A stretch of 64,000 nt of DNA from Siphonodentalium dalli (GCA_032622095.1 CP136069.1:52376760-52440759); one strand, 5' to 3'; shown: positions 22,097 to 31,440, counted from the first letter of the stretch. A program made the numbers and translations. Notes: generated from the sequence alone by a model not told the origin.

Positions 22097-22370
22097 ATAC
22101 ATCAAAGATGGGAGAAGATACACCAAATGTAAGGTAAAAGGTATCACTCTTGATTACAGCGCAAGTCAAAAAGTTAATTTTGAAACAATGGTACAATGTG
22201 TTAATGATCGTGAAAATTTCAAAACTGTTGTTGAGTATCCTTCCAGAATTAAAAGACAAAAGGACCATCAACTGATTAGTGAGTGTCAAACCAAAACTTT
22301 CAGATCGGTGTACACAAAACGAAAACTCGTCAATGGTATTTACACATATCCATACGGATGGAGATGTTGA
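22053..22370 (+). pseudogene. POLB: C-terminal remnant of Polinton DNA polymerase B
   Basis: About 106 codons in one frame ending at TGA 22368-22370. The motifs GPKNYGYEY, CKVKGITLDY, VNFETM, the basic YTKRK segment and the terminal YPYGW are the characteristic last ~110 residues of the protein-primed family B polymerases of Polintons. The exonuclease, palm (YxDTDS), TPR-type and finger regions, over 900 residues, are absent anywhere in the element. The enzyme would replicate the element from a protein primer at its ends, so this copy must depend on another source. The fragment has no start of its own. Confidence 0.85.
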
Positions 22371-22386
22371 GTCATTTCATGTCAAG

Positions 22387-22974
22387 ATGTTGACAGGAGT
22401 AGTACCTCCAGAAATTGCTGAGAAGATTTATGGATATTTGGTGGCACAGTCAACACTTATTCCAGAGATAAAGAAGGAATTACAAGAAGTCTGGTTTGAA
22501 AGAGAAAAGGAAGCAATACTACGATGCTGTGATGTCGACGAATGTTTACAGAGATTGGACTATCTTGAGACAAGTATATTTTCTCATTTCTCTCAAAAAT
22601 ATATTAAATCATTTATTAAATTCAAAACATTTTTTCTCATTGAAAGAATATCTGATTTTTGGATATTTGGTGGTGATGAACACCATTTAGATTTAGAAAC
22701 TTTTGATGAACATGACTATATTCATTATACAAAGTATGAAGATAATTATTCTCTTGCTAGAGGAACCTTTAAATCAGTTCCTAGGATCTATGGGTATTTG
22801 TTAACAACAAAAATGTCAACATATGCAAAAATTAAAAACATTATAGGAAATGATTTTTTTGTTTACAGAACAAACAGAAGAATAGAAGACTATAATACTT
22901 GGATTATTGAAATGTTTGGAAATATTTACAGCTATGGAGATTTCTGTTTAAAAACTAAATTCACACGTCGTTAA
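22387..22974 (+). CDS. Polinton gene of unknown function (195 aa)
   Basis: Start placed at ATG 22387, 16 nt after the polymerase stop. The longer frame from 22279 would overlap the polymerase and is unlikely. The N-terminus has a PPEIAEKIYGYL helix reminiscent of short F-box-like starts, followed by a Phe/Tyr-rich body and several acidic patches. No domain recognised. It lies at the head of the plus-strand cluster, just before the ATPase. The frame is intact. Confidence 0.55.
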   Translation: MLTGVVPPEIAEKIYGYLVAQSTLIPEIKKELQEVWFEREKEAILRCCDVDECLQRLDYLETSIFSHFSQKYIKSFIKFKTFFLIERISDFWIFGGDEHHLDLETFDEHDYIHYTKYEDNYSLARGTFKSVPRIYGYLLTTKMSTYAKIKNIIGNDFFVYRTNRRIEDYNTWIIEMFGNIYSYGDFCLKTKFTRR

Positions 22975-23007
22975 GTTCACTCTCTGATTAGGCATCAAAG
23001 TGACAAC

Positions 23008-23658
23008 ATGGAAGAATCTTTACTTTTCCAACATCCGTGTAATTTCTTTATCAGCGGACCTAGTGGATCAGGTAAAACAGAATTTGTTAAAAACGTTATT
23101 GAATTTAAACACGATTTATTCCAAACACCACCAAAGAAAATAGTTTGGTGTTACAAAGAATGGTAAGACACATACAATCGTATAAAAGAAATTGATAACG
23201 TTGAGTTTATCGATGGTATTCCAGACGATGATGAGGAAATTGTATAAGATAAATCATTTCCTCATCTTGTTGTTTTCGATGACATGATGGGGGAACAAGA
23301 TGAAGACAAAATAATGCTTTGGTTTACTAGAAAAGGTCACCATCGAAATGCTTCAATAATTTACATTACTCAAAACATGTTCCAAAAATCAAAAAGTAGC
23401 AGAACTATAAGTTTGAATGCACACTACATGGTTTTATTTCAAAGCGTTCGAGATAAAAATCAAATAAAAGTTTTGGCTCATCAAATGCAAATCAATCATT
23501 TGAAACAAGCATACGAAGATGCAACTTCAATAAATCATGGATATATTTTAGTAGATTTTCATCCTAGAACAGAAAATTATTTGCGAATTAGAACTGATAT
23601 TTTCCATAAATGGTTGACAGCTAATGACCGAGGTCCTGTCATTTATTCAAAAGTATAA
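23008..23658 (+). pseudogene. ATP: Polinton packaging ATPase (FtsK/A32-like) with two in-frame stops
   Basis: Read through, ~216 residues. Walker A GPSGSGKT is at residues 17-24, Walker B LVVFDD at about 90-95, and the downstream strand IIYITQN matches the sensor region of A32-like genome-packaging ATPases that pump DNA into capsids. Stops TAA at 23164-23166 and 23245-23247 interrupt the stretch between the Walker motifs. Each is one C-to-T change from CAA. The frame is otherwise continuous, so inactivation is recent. The longest uninterrupted frame is 23284-23658. Confidence 0.9.
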
Positions 23659-23692
23659 ATTCAGTTGTTGTTGCTGTTCTCATTTTAGAACC

Positions 23693-24280
23693 ATGTCGTC
23701 CACCGAGATGTTTAGTCATGATGAACTGTCACAAATTATAAATTTCTTCACTTTTGCAGCTGAATTATTTCTTGAAAATGATTGGAAATTACCATCACAG
23801 ACAAAAAAGTTTTTTCAGAGAAATAAAAATGTTCTTAAAAAAATCTCTGATCGATCAACTGATATGGAAACAAAACGCAAATTAATTTTACAACGAGGTG
23901 GTAGTGGGTTCCTTGAAGGAGTTTTAATTAGAAGTCTTTTGAAAAATTCATTTGAACAAACTGGTAGACAATCTAAAAGTAAATCAAAGGTTTCTCCAAA
24001 ACATTCAAAGATTACACTGATGCAAACACAACAAAGGGGTAGTCAAAAAGAATCTAAACGTAAAACAAAGCTTTCTCTAAATCATTCAAAGTTTACACCG
24101 ATGCAAACTCAACAAAATCAACATTCTAAATTTACACCTATACCTTCTCAGCAGAACCCTCAACATCAACCATTACAAAAAAAAACAGTTATTGATCTTG
24201 AATTTTCAAAATTTATGCCGTTGTCTGATGCATCGAAATCTGCATTCGAAGCTTTAGAATGGTTCAATCAGAAAAGATAA
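23693..24280 (+). CDS. Polinton basic protein with HSKFTP-type repeats (195 aa)
   Basis: Starts at ATG 23693 just after a pyrimidine tract and AG that resembles a 3' splice site. The N-terminal half is helical and ends in a Gly-rich QRGGSGFLEG motif like those of small Polinton virion proteins. The C-terminal half holds about four repeats of a 12-residue HSKFTPMQTQQ-like motif between Lys/Ser-rich linkers. The repeats suggest a disordered, possibly DNA-binding or capsid-linking role (inference). The frame is intact. Confidence 0.6.
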   Translation: MSSTEMFSHDELSQIINFFTFAAELFLENDWKLPSQTKKFFQRNKNVLKKISDRSTDMETKRKLILQRGGSGFLEGVLIRSLLKNSFEQTGRQSKSKSKVSPKHSKITLMQTQQRGSQKESKRKTKLSLNHSKFTPMQTQQNQHSKFTPIPSQQNPQHQPLQKKTVIDLEFSKFMPLSDASKSAFEALEWFNQKR

Positions 24281-24335
24281 ATTTGAAACATATAATTTTT
24301 CTGCTCATTTTGAGACAACTACTTAGACTGTGAAG

Positions 24336-24705
24336 ATGCCTTCAAAAACTAAGAGCAGGAAAGCACCGCTGATTAAAAAAATATGGTGAGTTGATTGTTG
24401 CAATGAGTAAAGTTCCATCTGCATATAAAAAGAAAATGATCAACGATGCTCCGAAACAAGTGATGGATTGTATTTCAGAATGTTGTCAAAATCTTTTAAA
24501 AGGTAATGTAAAACTGAATGAAGCTCAGAACCATAAGTTACATTCGAAGCGTAAACATATCAGATATCTTGCAGACAAGAACAAACCTTTGCCACAAAAG
24601 AAGAAAATTTTGAATCAAAAAGGTGGCTTTTTACCATTATTATTTCTTGCTCCATTGATTAGCAAAACATTAGGTGCAGTTGTTAACAATATTTTGAAAA
24701 ACTAA
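24336..24705 (+). pseudogene. Polinton small core-like protein, frameshifted in an A-run
   Basis: The ATG at 24336 opens a frame that stops after 17 codons at TGA 24387-24389. The remaining ~100 codons (to 24705) lie in another frame. The switch falls at a run of seven A residues (24374-24380). The downstream part is Lys-rich and ends with a Gly-Gly plus hydrophobic segment (QKGGFLPLL), a layout seen in small Polinton and adenovirus-like core or membrane-active proteins. The function is inferred from that resemblance. A sequencing error or ribosomal slippage in the homopolymer is also possible. Confidence 0.6.
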
Positions 24706-24718
24706 ATCTCAAATAAAT

Positions 24719-25936
24719 ATGAAGAAAATGGTTATTGTACCATTCAGAATGTTGGAAGATTTCAAACAATGGAAAATGTCAGAAATGAATAAACCTCAAT
24801 TACCTCCGGATCCTGCAATTTCAAATGTTTCAGATTCTTACAAAGAATTGAAATCAGTTTATGATAAAAATATTTCTGAATCAGAAAAGTCACAGTTATT
24901 TGGAGAAAATTTGTACAAATTGAAAACTTCACAAAAATCTTTAAATTCAAAATTCAGTTTACCTGAACAAAAGTTATCTGAAAACTTTGGGAAAATGAGT
25001 GAACATATATTGGAAAGTGTGCCATCTAAACTTCGTGGTAAAGCACAACAAATTTTAAAGGTACGGTTGGCCTTGGCGGTGGGTATCCTGTGAAAATATT
25101 TACACCTGTCAAAAACCGCCACAAACAGAAAGAACATCAAAATGTAGAGACTTTGTCCGTATACAAATAAGAAATATCGCATAAACAGTATGTTATTGTC
25201 ATCTGTTTGACCACTGTTATGTAAACAAAAGCATAAAAAGTTACTTTTCTGGTGTTTGTTTATATTATGATGGTAAACATAAAGAGCGTTCTTTGTTGGT
25301 GAATTCCTGATATGGAACTAATAAAGAGCGTCTATGACATTTGTGTGTGCTTAGCCAGTAGCATTGTGCTATCTTCTGAACACAATCAGGCTCTTGCTTA
25401 GGTAAAATATAGTAGGTCTTTGTGATAACATGCTGTTTACGCGATGGTCATGGTATATATGAACGAAACTGTATGCGTTTTAATGTTTTTCTGTTTACGG
25501 TGATTGGAACAAATATGAATATTTTCGACAACTAAGGCCTCACGTGCCTTTAACATTGTTGTCAACTAATCCTAAACTTAGATGGGATGATCGTGGACAA
25601 TTAATTTATGGAACAGAAACAGTTACTGGATCAAATATAATTGATTTGATAAACGATGTTGTTCGTCACCGAAAAGGTTTTGACCCAGTTGGTTATGAAA
25701 CATTCCTACGCGGATTGGGGGAACTTAATGTACCACAAGATTATGTAGGTAACAGGAATCGATGGTTGTGGATACAAAGACATTTAAAAGAAGGTCACAC
25801 TGGTGATGAGTTTCATACACCTCATGCAACTCCTAGCAGTGGCAAGTCAAGAAAACGTTCAGTTGATATTTTCACACCTCAAAGTTTTCCTAAAACCAGA
25901 AAATCTATTTTGAAAGGATGGTCCCCACTTACATAA
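24719..25936 (+). pseudogene. Conserved Polinton protein split by a TTAA-flanked insertion
   Basis: The 5' part (24719-25058) encodes ~113 residues beginning with KKMVIVPFRML. The 3' part (25550-25936) encodes ~128 residues including WDDRGQLIYG and NVPQDYVGNRNRW. Both blocks belong together in a protein commonly found beside the integrase in animal Polintons, whose function I do not know. A 491-bp element separates them. Ignoring it and one copy of TTAA, the reading frame continues without a break, so the split is the only visible lesion. The end overlaps the integrase start by 19 bases. Confidence 0.8.
25059..25549. mobile_element. 491-bp MITE-like insertion with TTAA duplication
   Basis: Flanked by TTAA at 25055-25058 and 25550-25553. 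Its ends are imperfect inverted repeats (AGGTACG...GGCCTT on the left, AAGGCC...CGTGCCT on the right, about 14 of 20 positions matching). There is no coding capacity. TTAA duplication is typical of piggyBac-type transposition, so a non-autonomous piggyBac-like element is likely, although the terminal bases are not the usual CCC-type. Confidence 0.8.
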
Positions 25937-27013
25937 AATTTGGCAAACTTCTAACTGAAATTTACTACAATCCAAAAGAAGTTGGTGGTTTCAGTGGAGC
26001 AAATCAACTTTTTAAAAATGCGAAAGAAACAAATAACAAAATTAAACTTTCAGATGTTAAAAAATGGTTACAATGGCAAAACACATACACTTTGCACAAA
26101 CCAATTGTTCGGAAATTTCGCAGACGTAAAACTATTGTTGCAGGAATTGATATTCAGTGGCAAGCTGATTTGGCAGATTTGCAAACTTTGCAAAAGCACA
26201 ATGACAATTACAGATATTTACTTTGTGTTATTGATGTGTTCTCAAAATTTGCATGGGTTGAAAAAATTAAAGACAAAACTGGTAAAACTTTAGTTAAAAC
26301 ATTTCAGAAAATTCTCAAATCATCAAAACGAAAACCTGTTTCATTTCAATCTGACAAAGGTTCAGAATTCAAAACTAAAATAAATTTTACAATTTTTGAA
26401 ATCTAAGAAAATTCATTTTTTCACAACAGAGAATCCAGAGACAAAAGCAAGTATAGTTGAACGTTTTCAACGGACATTGAAAACAAAGATGTGGAAATAT
26501 TTTACACATAATCAAACTTTGAAATACAATGATGTTTTGCACGATTTTGTGAATTCTTACAACAAAAGTTTTCATAGAAGTATTAAGATGGCACCAGTTT
26601 TAGTAACTCGAGAAAATGAAATTGAAGTTTCCAGAAATCTTTATGGAAAGTTAAAAACGAAAAAAGATAAGATCTTGAAAGTTGGAGATTTTGTTAGAAT
26701 AAATAAAACAAAGAGAACTTTTGATAAAGGATATCTTCCAAATTGGACAAAAGAAATTTTCAAAATTAGTAGATTTTGTAAAAGTACACCATTAACTTAC
26801 AAATTAGTAGATTTAGATGGTGAAAACATCGCAGGATCATTTTATGGTAAAGAAATTCAACATATAAAAGATAATAAAGTTTACGAAATTGAATCAGTTG
26901 TTGGTAAACGTTCAAGAAAAGTTGCTGGTAAATCAGTTAGAGAAATTAAAGTTCATTGGGCTGGTTATCCTAAAAAATTTGACAGTTGGATTCCTGCCAC
27001 AAATTTGGTATAA
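25918..27013 (+). pseudogene. INT: Polinton integrase (DDE, chromodomain), one frameshift
   Basis: A retroviral-type integrase that would insert the element and create the 6-bp duplication. In the first frame (25918-26406) the catalytic core shows Asp84 in WQADLADL and Asp146 in QSDKGSEF. The catalytic Glu is in the second frame (26396-27013), in ASIVERFQRTLK. The frames change between about 26360 and 26396, by a small indel. The C-terminal region has a GPY/F-like module and, in the last ~45 residues, a chromodomain (VHWAGYPKKFDSWIPATNL), which suggests targeting to modified histones. An N-terminal zinc-binding HHCC domain is not obvious. Confidence 0.93.
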
Positions 27014-27023
27014 AACTTTTAAC

Positions 27024-27287
27024 ATGTCTCAAAATGGTTCAGTTGGTCTGGATGCTCCATCACAATTTCAAATCTGTGGAGAAAAAATTGCAAAAAATCA
27101 AGTAACATATTTTACACAAATTATTATAATTGTTGGTATAATCGCTACAGCAATTGTTCATTTAAATTTACAAAGTGAAAATAACGAACTGTGGTTAATT
27201 TTACTCAGTAGTTCTTTGGGATACATTTTACCAACACCGCGTTTGAAATATTTGAAAAATCAGTCGGCAGAAATTTTGAAAGTATGA
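27024..27287 (+). CDS. Polinton two-pass membrane protein (87 aa)
   Basis: Start at ATG 27024, 11 nt after the integrase stop. Two hydrophobic segments at about residues 29-50 (QIIIIVGIIATAIVHL) and 55-72 (LWLILLSSSLGYIL), with a short basic tail. Proteins of this size and pattern recur in Polintons between the integrase and capsid genes. A role in virion membrane or cell lysis is only a guess. Its stop overlaps the next ATG (ATGA). Confidence 0.7.
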   Translation: MSQNGSVGLDAPSQFQICGEKIAKNQVTYFTQIIIIVGIIATAIVHLNLQSENNELWLILLSSSLGYILPTPRLKYLKNQSAEILKV

Positions 27288-28135
27288 ATTCTTTCTACAT
27301 TACAATTCCGAGCGACAGTTCAATGGTAATGTATCCAAACAATTCTCAATGTTGTTTTACTGTACAATTACCAAAACCAATTCAAATTGATAAAGAAAAA
27401 TGGGAAGTTGCATTAGTCAAACTGATAACACCTTCAGAAACATACAATGTTACAGGGGATTCGTGTAAATTCAATTTGATTACAACTGATGCAATAATAC
27501 TGTCTGTTCTTCAAAATCGTTTTGAAGAAAAGATATTTACGAGACCTGATGGCGTTCGTGCAATTGAAATACAGATACGAGAAGGTTCGTATACCTCTGC
27601 GGCAGATTTACTTGATACAATGCAAGATGTAATTGATGAAACACTTGGAGAAGCAATGCAAAACGAATACGGATTTCACATCAAGTACTCAAAAGTTACA
27701 AAACGTGTGAAAATTATTCGCAAGAGTGTAAGTATCCCAAAACTAGGAATTGAATTACCACAATGTCTTTTGCACAAGTTGGGTTACACAACTGAAAACG
27801 CTTCTGAAGATTTTTATTCAAATAATAGATTTCCGTTTGGTGTAGATTTTTTTGTTGGTCATAATCAAATGTTTGTTTATTCTGATATTGCCGATTTCAC
27901 AATTGTTGGAAATGTTGAAGTACAAATTTTACGATTTGTTTCTTTCAGAATTAAAAGAGATATCGACGGATTACATGTAAAACATGAATTTTTAAATTTA
28001 CATTATGTTCCAGTTTCAAAGTCATACTTTGACAAAATTAGTGTAAATATAAGTGGCGACACAGGAAAATCAATTCAGTTTATTGGTGGTAAGTCTTTGG
28101 CGAAGCTGCATTTCAGAAAACGAGAGGAGTTCTAA
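27284..28135 (+). CDS. Putative penton-like minor capsid protein (283 aa)
   Basis: Intact frame. The opening (SFYITIPSDSS...F.VQLPKPI...WEVALVKLITP) is typical of the second structural protein of animal Polintons, interpreted in the literature as a single jelly-roll penton or minor capsid protein. It is rich in beta-type alternation with no transmembrane segment. It overlaps the upstream stop by 4 bases and precedes the small basic protein and major capsid genes. Penton identity is inferred from position and family resemblance. Confidence 0.75.
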   Translation: MNSFYITIPSDSSMVMYPNNSQCCFTVQLPKPIQIDKEKWEVALVKLITPSETYNVTGDSCKFNLITTDAIILSVLQNRFEEKIFTRPDGVRAIEIQIREGSYTSAADLLDTMQDVIDETLGEAMQNEYGFHIKYSKVTKRVKIIRKSVSIPKLGIELPQCLLHKLGYTTENASEDFYSNNRFPFGVDFFVGHNQMFVYSDIADFTIVGNVEVQILRFVSFRIKRDIDGLHVKHEFLNLHYVPVSKSYFDKISVNISGDTGKSIQFIGGKSLAKLHFRKREEF

Positions 28136-28140
28136 AAACA

Positions 28141-28512
28141 ATGTTCCCCGTGTATAGAGGTGTACCACGGCATAGTAACGGTATTGGTTCAATTTTCAAA
28201 TCAGTTATGAGATCTGCTGTACCATTTCTAAAACCGATTGGTCGGACAGCTTTACAACTTGCGAAAAAACACACTTTTGGTGTTGCAGATGAAATTATTA
28301 ATCAAGGTAAAAGTCCGAAAGAAGCGTTGATGTCTGAAGGTAAAAAAGCTTTAAAATCTTTTGGCACACAAGCTAAAAATCAAATTTTGAACTCGAGACA
28401 AAAACCTAGAAAAAGAGTAGCGAATTCAAAAATGAATCATTCAGCTGTCAAACGCCGAAAAAGTCAGTCGAAAAAACATCCTAGCAGTCGAGCTCTTGAT
28501 ATTTTTGATTAA
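28141..28512 (+). CDS. Polinton small basic virion-type protein (123 aa)
   Basis: Intact. N-terminal Gly/Ile/Phe-rich amphipathic helix after residue 14, then a helical middle (KSPKEALMSEGKKALK) and a Lys/Arg/Ser-rich C-terminus. The layout resembles the small amphipathic proteins encoded next to Polinton capsid genes, compared by some authors with adenovirus pVI or core proteins. A membrane-disrupting or core function is therefore possible but not shown. Spacing is 5 nt after the penton-like gene and 2 nt before the major capsid gene. Confidence 0.65.
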   Translation: MFPVYRGVPRHSNGIGSIFKSVMRSAVPFLKPIGRTALQLAKKHTFGVADEIINQGKSPKEALMSEGKKALKSFGTQAKNQILNSRQKPRKRVANSKMNHSAVKRRKSQSKKHPSSRALDIFD

Positions 28513-28514
28513 TC

Positions 28515-29819
28515 ATGGCACAAATGGTAAATGGATCATGCGAATGCAATAAATCGGAACTTGATATAACACATGTTCCACCAACGGTGGCTACAATGTC
28601 AGAATCGCAGTGGATCGAAAATCATCCGATTGCACCGCTGAATAATTCTGCTCCGATAGAGTTTGTCATACCATCTCAAACCGAAAAGTGGACAGATATT
28701 AATCAATCTTATCTTTATGTGAAATTCAAAATTACAAAAGAAGATGGAACTAATTTGGTAGCTGGTACGGAATTAGCACCTGTTAACAATTTCTTTCATA
28801 GCATGTTCAGCAGTATCGATGTTTACTTGAACAACAAATTGATAACTTCGAATTCTGACACTTACCCATACCGAGCATATTTCGAAAATCTGTTGAGATA
28901 CTCTCCAGAATATAAAGATAATCAATTAGCAAATTTAGAAATGTGGTATGGCGATACAGCAGAACAATTTGAAGAGAATACCAAAGATGGTGGCAATGCT
29001 GGATTAACTTCTAGAGAAAGTTTGATCGGTGGTAGTAAAATTGTTGAACTATGTGGACGCTTACACACTGATCTGTTTCTTCAAGAAAAATATTTACCAA
29101 ATGGAATTGAAATTCGTATCAGATTAAACAGATCACCATCAAAATTTTGCCTCATTGGCGCCGAGGATGGACAAATTGTTTTCGAATCAGCAGTGTTCCA
29201 TGTCAGAACAGTTAGTCTCTTTCCAGCGGTCTCAAATAAATTAAATCAAGAAATTGTCCAGTCAAAAATGAAAATACCTATCAGACGAGTAGAAATAAAA
29301 ACTTTCACAATTAGTACTGGACTTAGATCAAAAATTGAAGACCACTTATTTCAAGGACAATTACCAAAGAGACTTTTTATTGCGTTGGTCGAAAATAAAG
29401 ATATGAATGGAGATTTGGGTACCAATCCATTCCACTTCAAACATTTCAGTTTGAATAAATTGGAAGTTAGTCAAGACGGTCATACAATACATAACCGTCC
29501 ATTTGAACCAAACTTCGCAACAAAACAATGTCTCAGATCATATTTATCTTTGTATCAATCTTTAGGAATGTTTGGTGTTAACAAATCAATTGGCATTAAT
29601 TTAAAAGAATATATGAATGGTTATTGTTTGTGGGGTTTCGACTTGACACCGGACCAAGGAAGCGACGAGGGACATCTACATCCTATAAAGACAGGGAACC
29701 TGCGTTTGGAGCTTCAGTTCTTGACAGCTCTCACTACAGCCGTCAACGTTTTGGTGTATGCTGAATTTGACAGTGAAATAGAGATCACAGCTTTGAGAGA
29801 AGTGCTTACTGACTATTAG
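28515..29819 (+). CDS. Polinton major capsid protein, double jelly-roll family (434 aa)
   Basis: Full-length, intact frame. The N-terminal SELDITHVPPT, PIEFVIP, FFHSMFSSIDVYLNNKL and the TYPYRAYFE block are characteristic of a protein repeatedly annotated in animal genomes as F54H12.2-like, which corresponds to the Polinton double jelly-roll major capsid protein. It should assemble as trimers into an icosahedral shell. The second half has the LPNGIEIRIRL and NRPFEPNF elements of the family. No stop, frameshift or insertion disturbs it, unlike the replication genes. Confidence 0.9.
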   Translation: MAQMVNGSCECNKSELDITHVPPTVATMSESQWIENHPIAPLNNSAPIEFVIPSQTEKWTDINQSYLYVKFKITKEDGTNLVAGTELAPVNNFFHSMFSSIDVYLNNKLITSNSDTYPYRAYFENLLRYSPEYKDNQLANLEMWYGDTAEQFEENTKDGGNAGLTSRESLIGGSKIVELCGRLHTDLFLQEKYLPNGIEIRIRLNRSPSKFCLIGAEDGQIVFESAVFHVRTVSLFPAVSNKLNQEIVQSKMKIPIRRVEIKTFTISTGLRSKIEDHLFQGQLPKRLFIALVENKDMNGDLGTNPFHFKHFSLNKLEVSQDGHTIHNRPFEPNFATKQCLRSYLSLYQSLGMFGVNKSIGINLKEYMNGYCLWGFDLTPDQGSDEGHLHPIKTGNLRLELQFLTALTTAVNVLVYAEFDSEIEITALREVLTDY

Positions 29820-29820
29820 G

Positions 29821-30279
29821 ATGGAGTTCACATCACAGCTATGGAACTACTATGAAGAATACCAATGTTCACAAAACTTTGCTCCGAGATGGAACCTGAT
29901 CTTGGACACACTCAACAACGCTATGATTGAAGAACTACAAGAACTTATTCGCAAGGAAGTGTCAGCAAACTGTGAAGGATGTAAAATAGAACATCCTAGT
30001 CAACGTGAACATGTTCTGTGTTTGTTCTCTACAACTGATGATTGGACAAACCAGTTTATCGACTTAGCGCTGATTAAACTTGACATATACAATGTTATGG
30101 AAAGATGATTCCCGAAGCTGATGGAGTTAAACCCACACTGCAAGGAGAAGTTCGAAGCATACGTCATGTGGGATCATCTGAGAAACAGTTTGGAGCTCAA
30201 CCGCAAAAAATTCGACGCAGAGTGGACTCTGATGTGGTCACAGCGAGTCAAAGAGAATTACAACGATGCAGACAGCTGA
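29821..30279 (+). pseudogene. Polinton zinc-motif protein with an in-frame TGA
   Basis: The frame opens 2 nt after the capsid stop and runs 95 codons to TGA 30106-30108, then stays open for another 56 codons to TGA 30277-30279, giving ~153 codons in all. Residues near 72-87 show CEGCKIEHPSQREHVLC, a Cys/His arrangement that looks zinc-binding and recurs in Polinton proteins at this position. The continuation after the first TGA has normal charged, helical composition. The stop is one C-to-T change from CGA, a CpG, so mutation is simplest. A 95-residue product may still be made. Confidence 0.7.
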
Positions 30280-30727
30280 ACTTCAATATATTCTGGACAA
30301 TTCCTGGTTGTGTAAACTTAACACACATGTTTGTGCTAGAGATCTGTTACCAGAGAAGAAACCACAGCATATTCAAGCATATATTGTGAACACGCACTCA
30401 TCGGATCAGCCAGGAGAACACTGGACATTGATGTTATTCAATGGAAGATCAGCTGTATACTTCGACTCATTTGGACTACCACCACCGAGACGATATATGT
30501 TACCATTCATAAAAAGGAACTCATCAGCATGGACTATGAATACAACACGATATCAACATCGTGCGACAAATGTGTGTGGATTATATTGTATATTCGCACT
30601 CCACCACATGATGAAAGGAAAGAGGATGAAAAGATTATTCAATTCTCGGGATTTCTTCAAGAATGACAGAACAATAGTTCGATGGTTTGGTCGATTATAC
30701 AGAAAAGCAAATTTGCTGTTGAATTAA
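30266..30727 (+). CDS. PRO: Polinton adenain-like cysteine protease (153 aa)
   Basis: Intact frame whose ATG overlaps the previous gene by 14 bases. The catalytic set of adenovirus-type (C5/Ulp1-like) maturation proteases is in place: His52 in GEHW, Asp67 in YFDSFG, Gln97 in RYQHR and Cys104 in NVCGLYC. It would process capsid precursors during virion maturation. The C-terminus is Arg/Lys-rich, perhaps for DNA binding as in adenain. Length is near the family's lower limit. Confidence 0.93.
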   Translation: MQTAELQYILDNSWLCKLNTHVCARDLLPEKKPQHIQAYIVNTHSSDQPGEHWTLMLFNGRSAVYFDSFGLPPPRRYMLPFIKRNSSAWTMNTTRYQHRATNVCGLYCIFALHHMMKGKRMKRLFNSRDFFKNDRTIVRWFGRLYRKANLLLN

Positions 30728-30895
30728 ACTTCACCAGGACATCGACGGCTGATATACATACAACGCAAAGAAGACGACGACCAGATAACAACGAATGTGT
30801 CAACAACTCCACAAAATAGACTCTTTTGTTATTGATTCAGCGTAGGATGTTGTAGGATGTTCAATTAAGTTTCTTCAAATCTGAGACCTTGTTTT

Positions 30896-31440
30896 GTACA
30901 TAAATTATTGTTCTTTGTTAATATTATTGATGTATAGTAATATATTATTGTTCATTGTTCTTGTTCTTGTTTTTGAAAAATAAATGATAAATTTCAACAA
31001 AATCGTTTTCACTGTAGGATCCCCACCAATTGATTCTGTTCGTGTCGATGTGTCATCTCTGGTCAGAATTATACAAACTTTAAATTAGTAATGAAAAAAT
31101 GTCTAAGTCCATTTTCATTTTTTCGATCAGAAATGACACATCGACACGAACAGAATCAATTGGTGGGGATCCTACAGTGAAAACGATTTTGTTGAAATTT
31201 ATCATTTATTTTTCAAAAACAAGAACAAGAACAATGAACAATAATATATTATTATACATCAATAATATTAACAAAGAACAATAATTTATGTATAATAATA
31301 TATTATTGTTCATTGTTCTTGTTCTTGTTTTTGAAAAATAAATGATAAATTTCAACAAAATCGTTTTCACTGTAGGATCCCCACCAATTGATTCTGTTCG
31401 TGTCGATGTGTCATCTCTGGTCAGAATTATACAAACTTTA
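30896..31440. repeat. Three alternating copies of a ~180-bp block inside the right end
   Basis: A block running from an ATAATATATTATTG core to the sequence before GTCTAAGTCC appears forward (30896-31098), inverted (about 31130-31289) and forward again (about 31288-31440). The innermost ~35 bp of the right terminal repeat is also present twice (about 31097-31131 and 31459-31494). This local inverted triplication can form a large hairpin. Confidence 0.85.

Noticed and set aside
22279-22386. Earlier start for the 195-aa Polinton gene
   Set aside because: It would overlap the polymerase C-terminal frame, which shows clear homology. The ATG at 22387 follows the polymerase stop directly.
23164-23247. 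TAA read as a sense codon (altered genetic code) in the ATPase
   Set aside because: Neighbouring intact genes use TAA and TAG as normal terminators and show no in-frame TAA, so mutation is the simpler explanation.
30106-30108. Selenocysteine at the in-frame TGA
   Set aside because: No reason to expect a catalytic Sec in this small zinc-motif protein, and no SECIS-like structure was noticed downstream. A CpG transition explains it.
30105-30389. 94-codon ORF overlapping the zinc-motif and protease genes
   Set aside because: It is a shadow of two better-supported frames.
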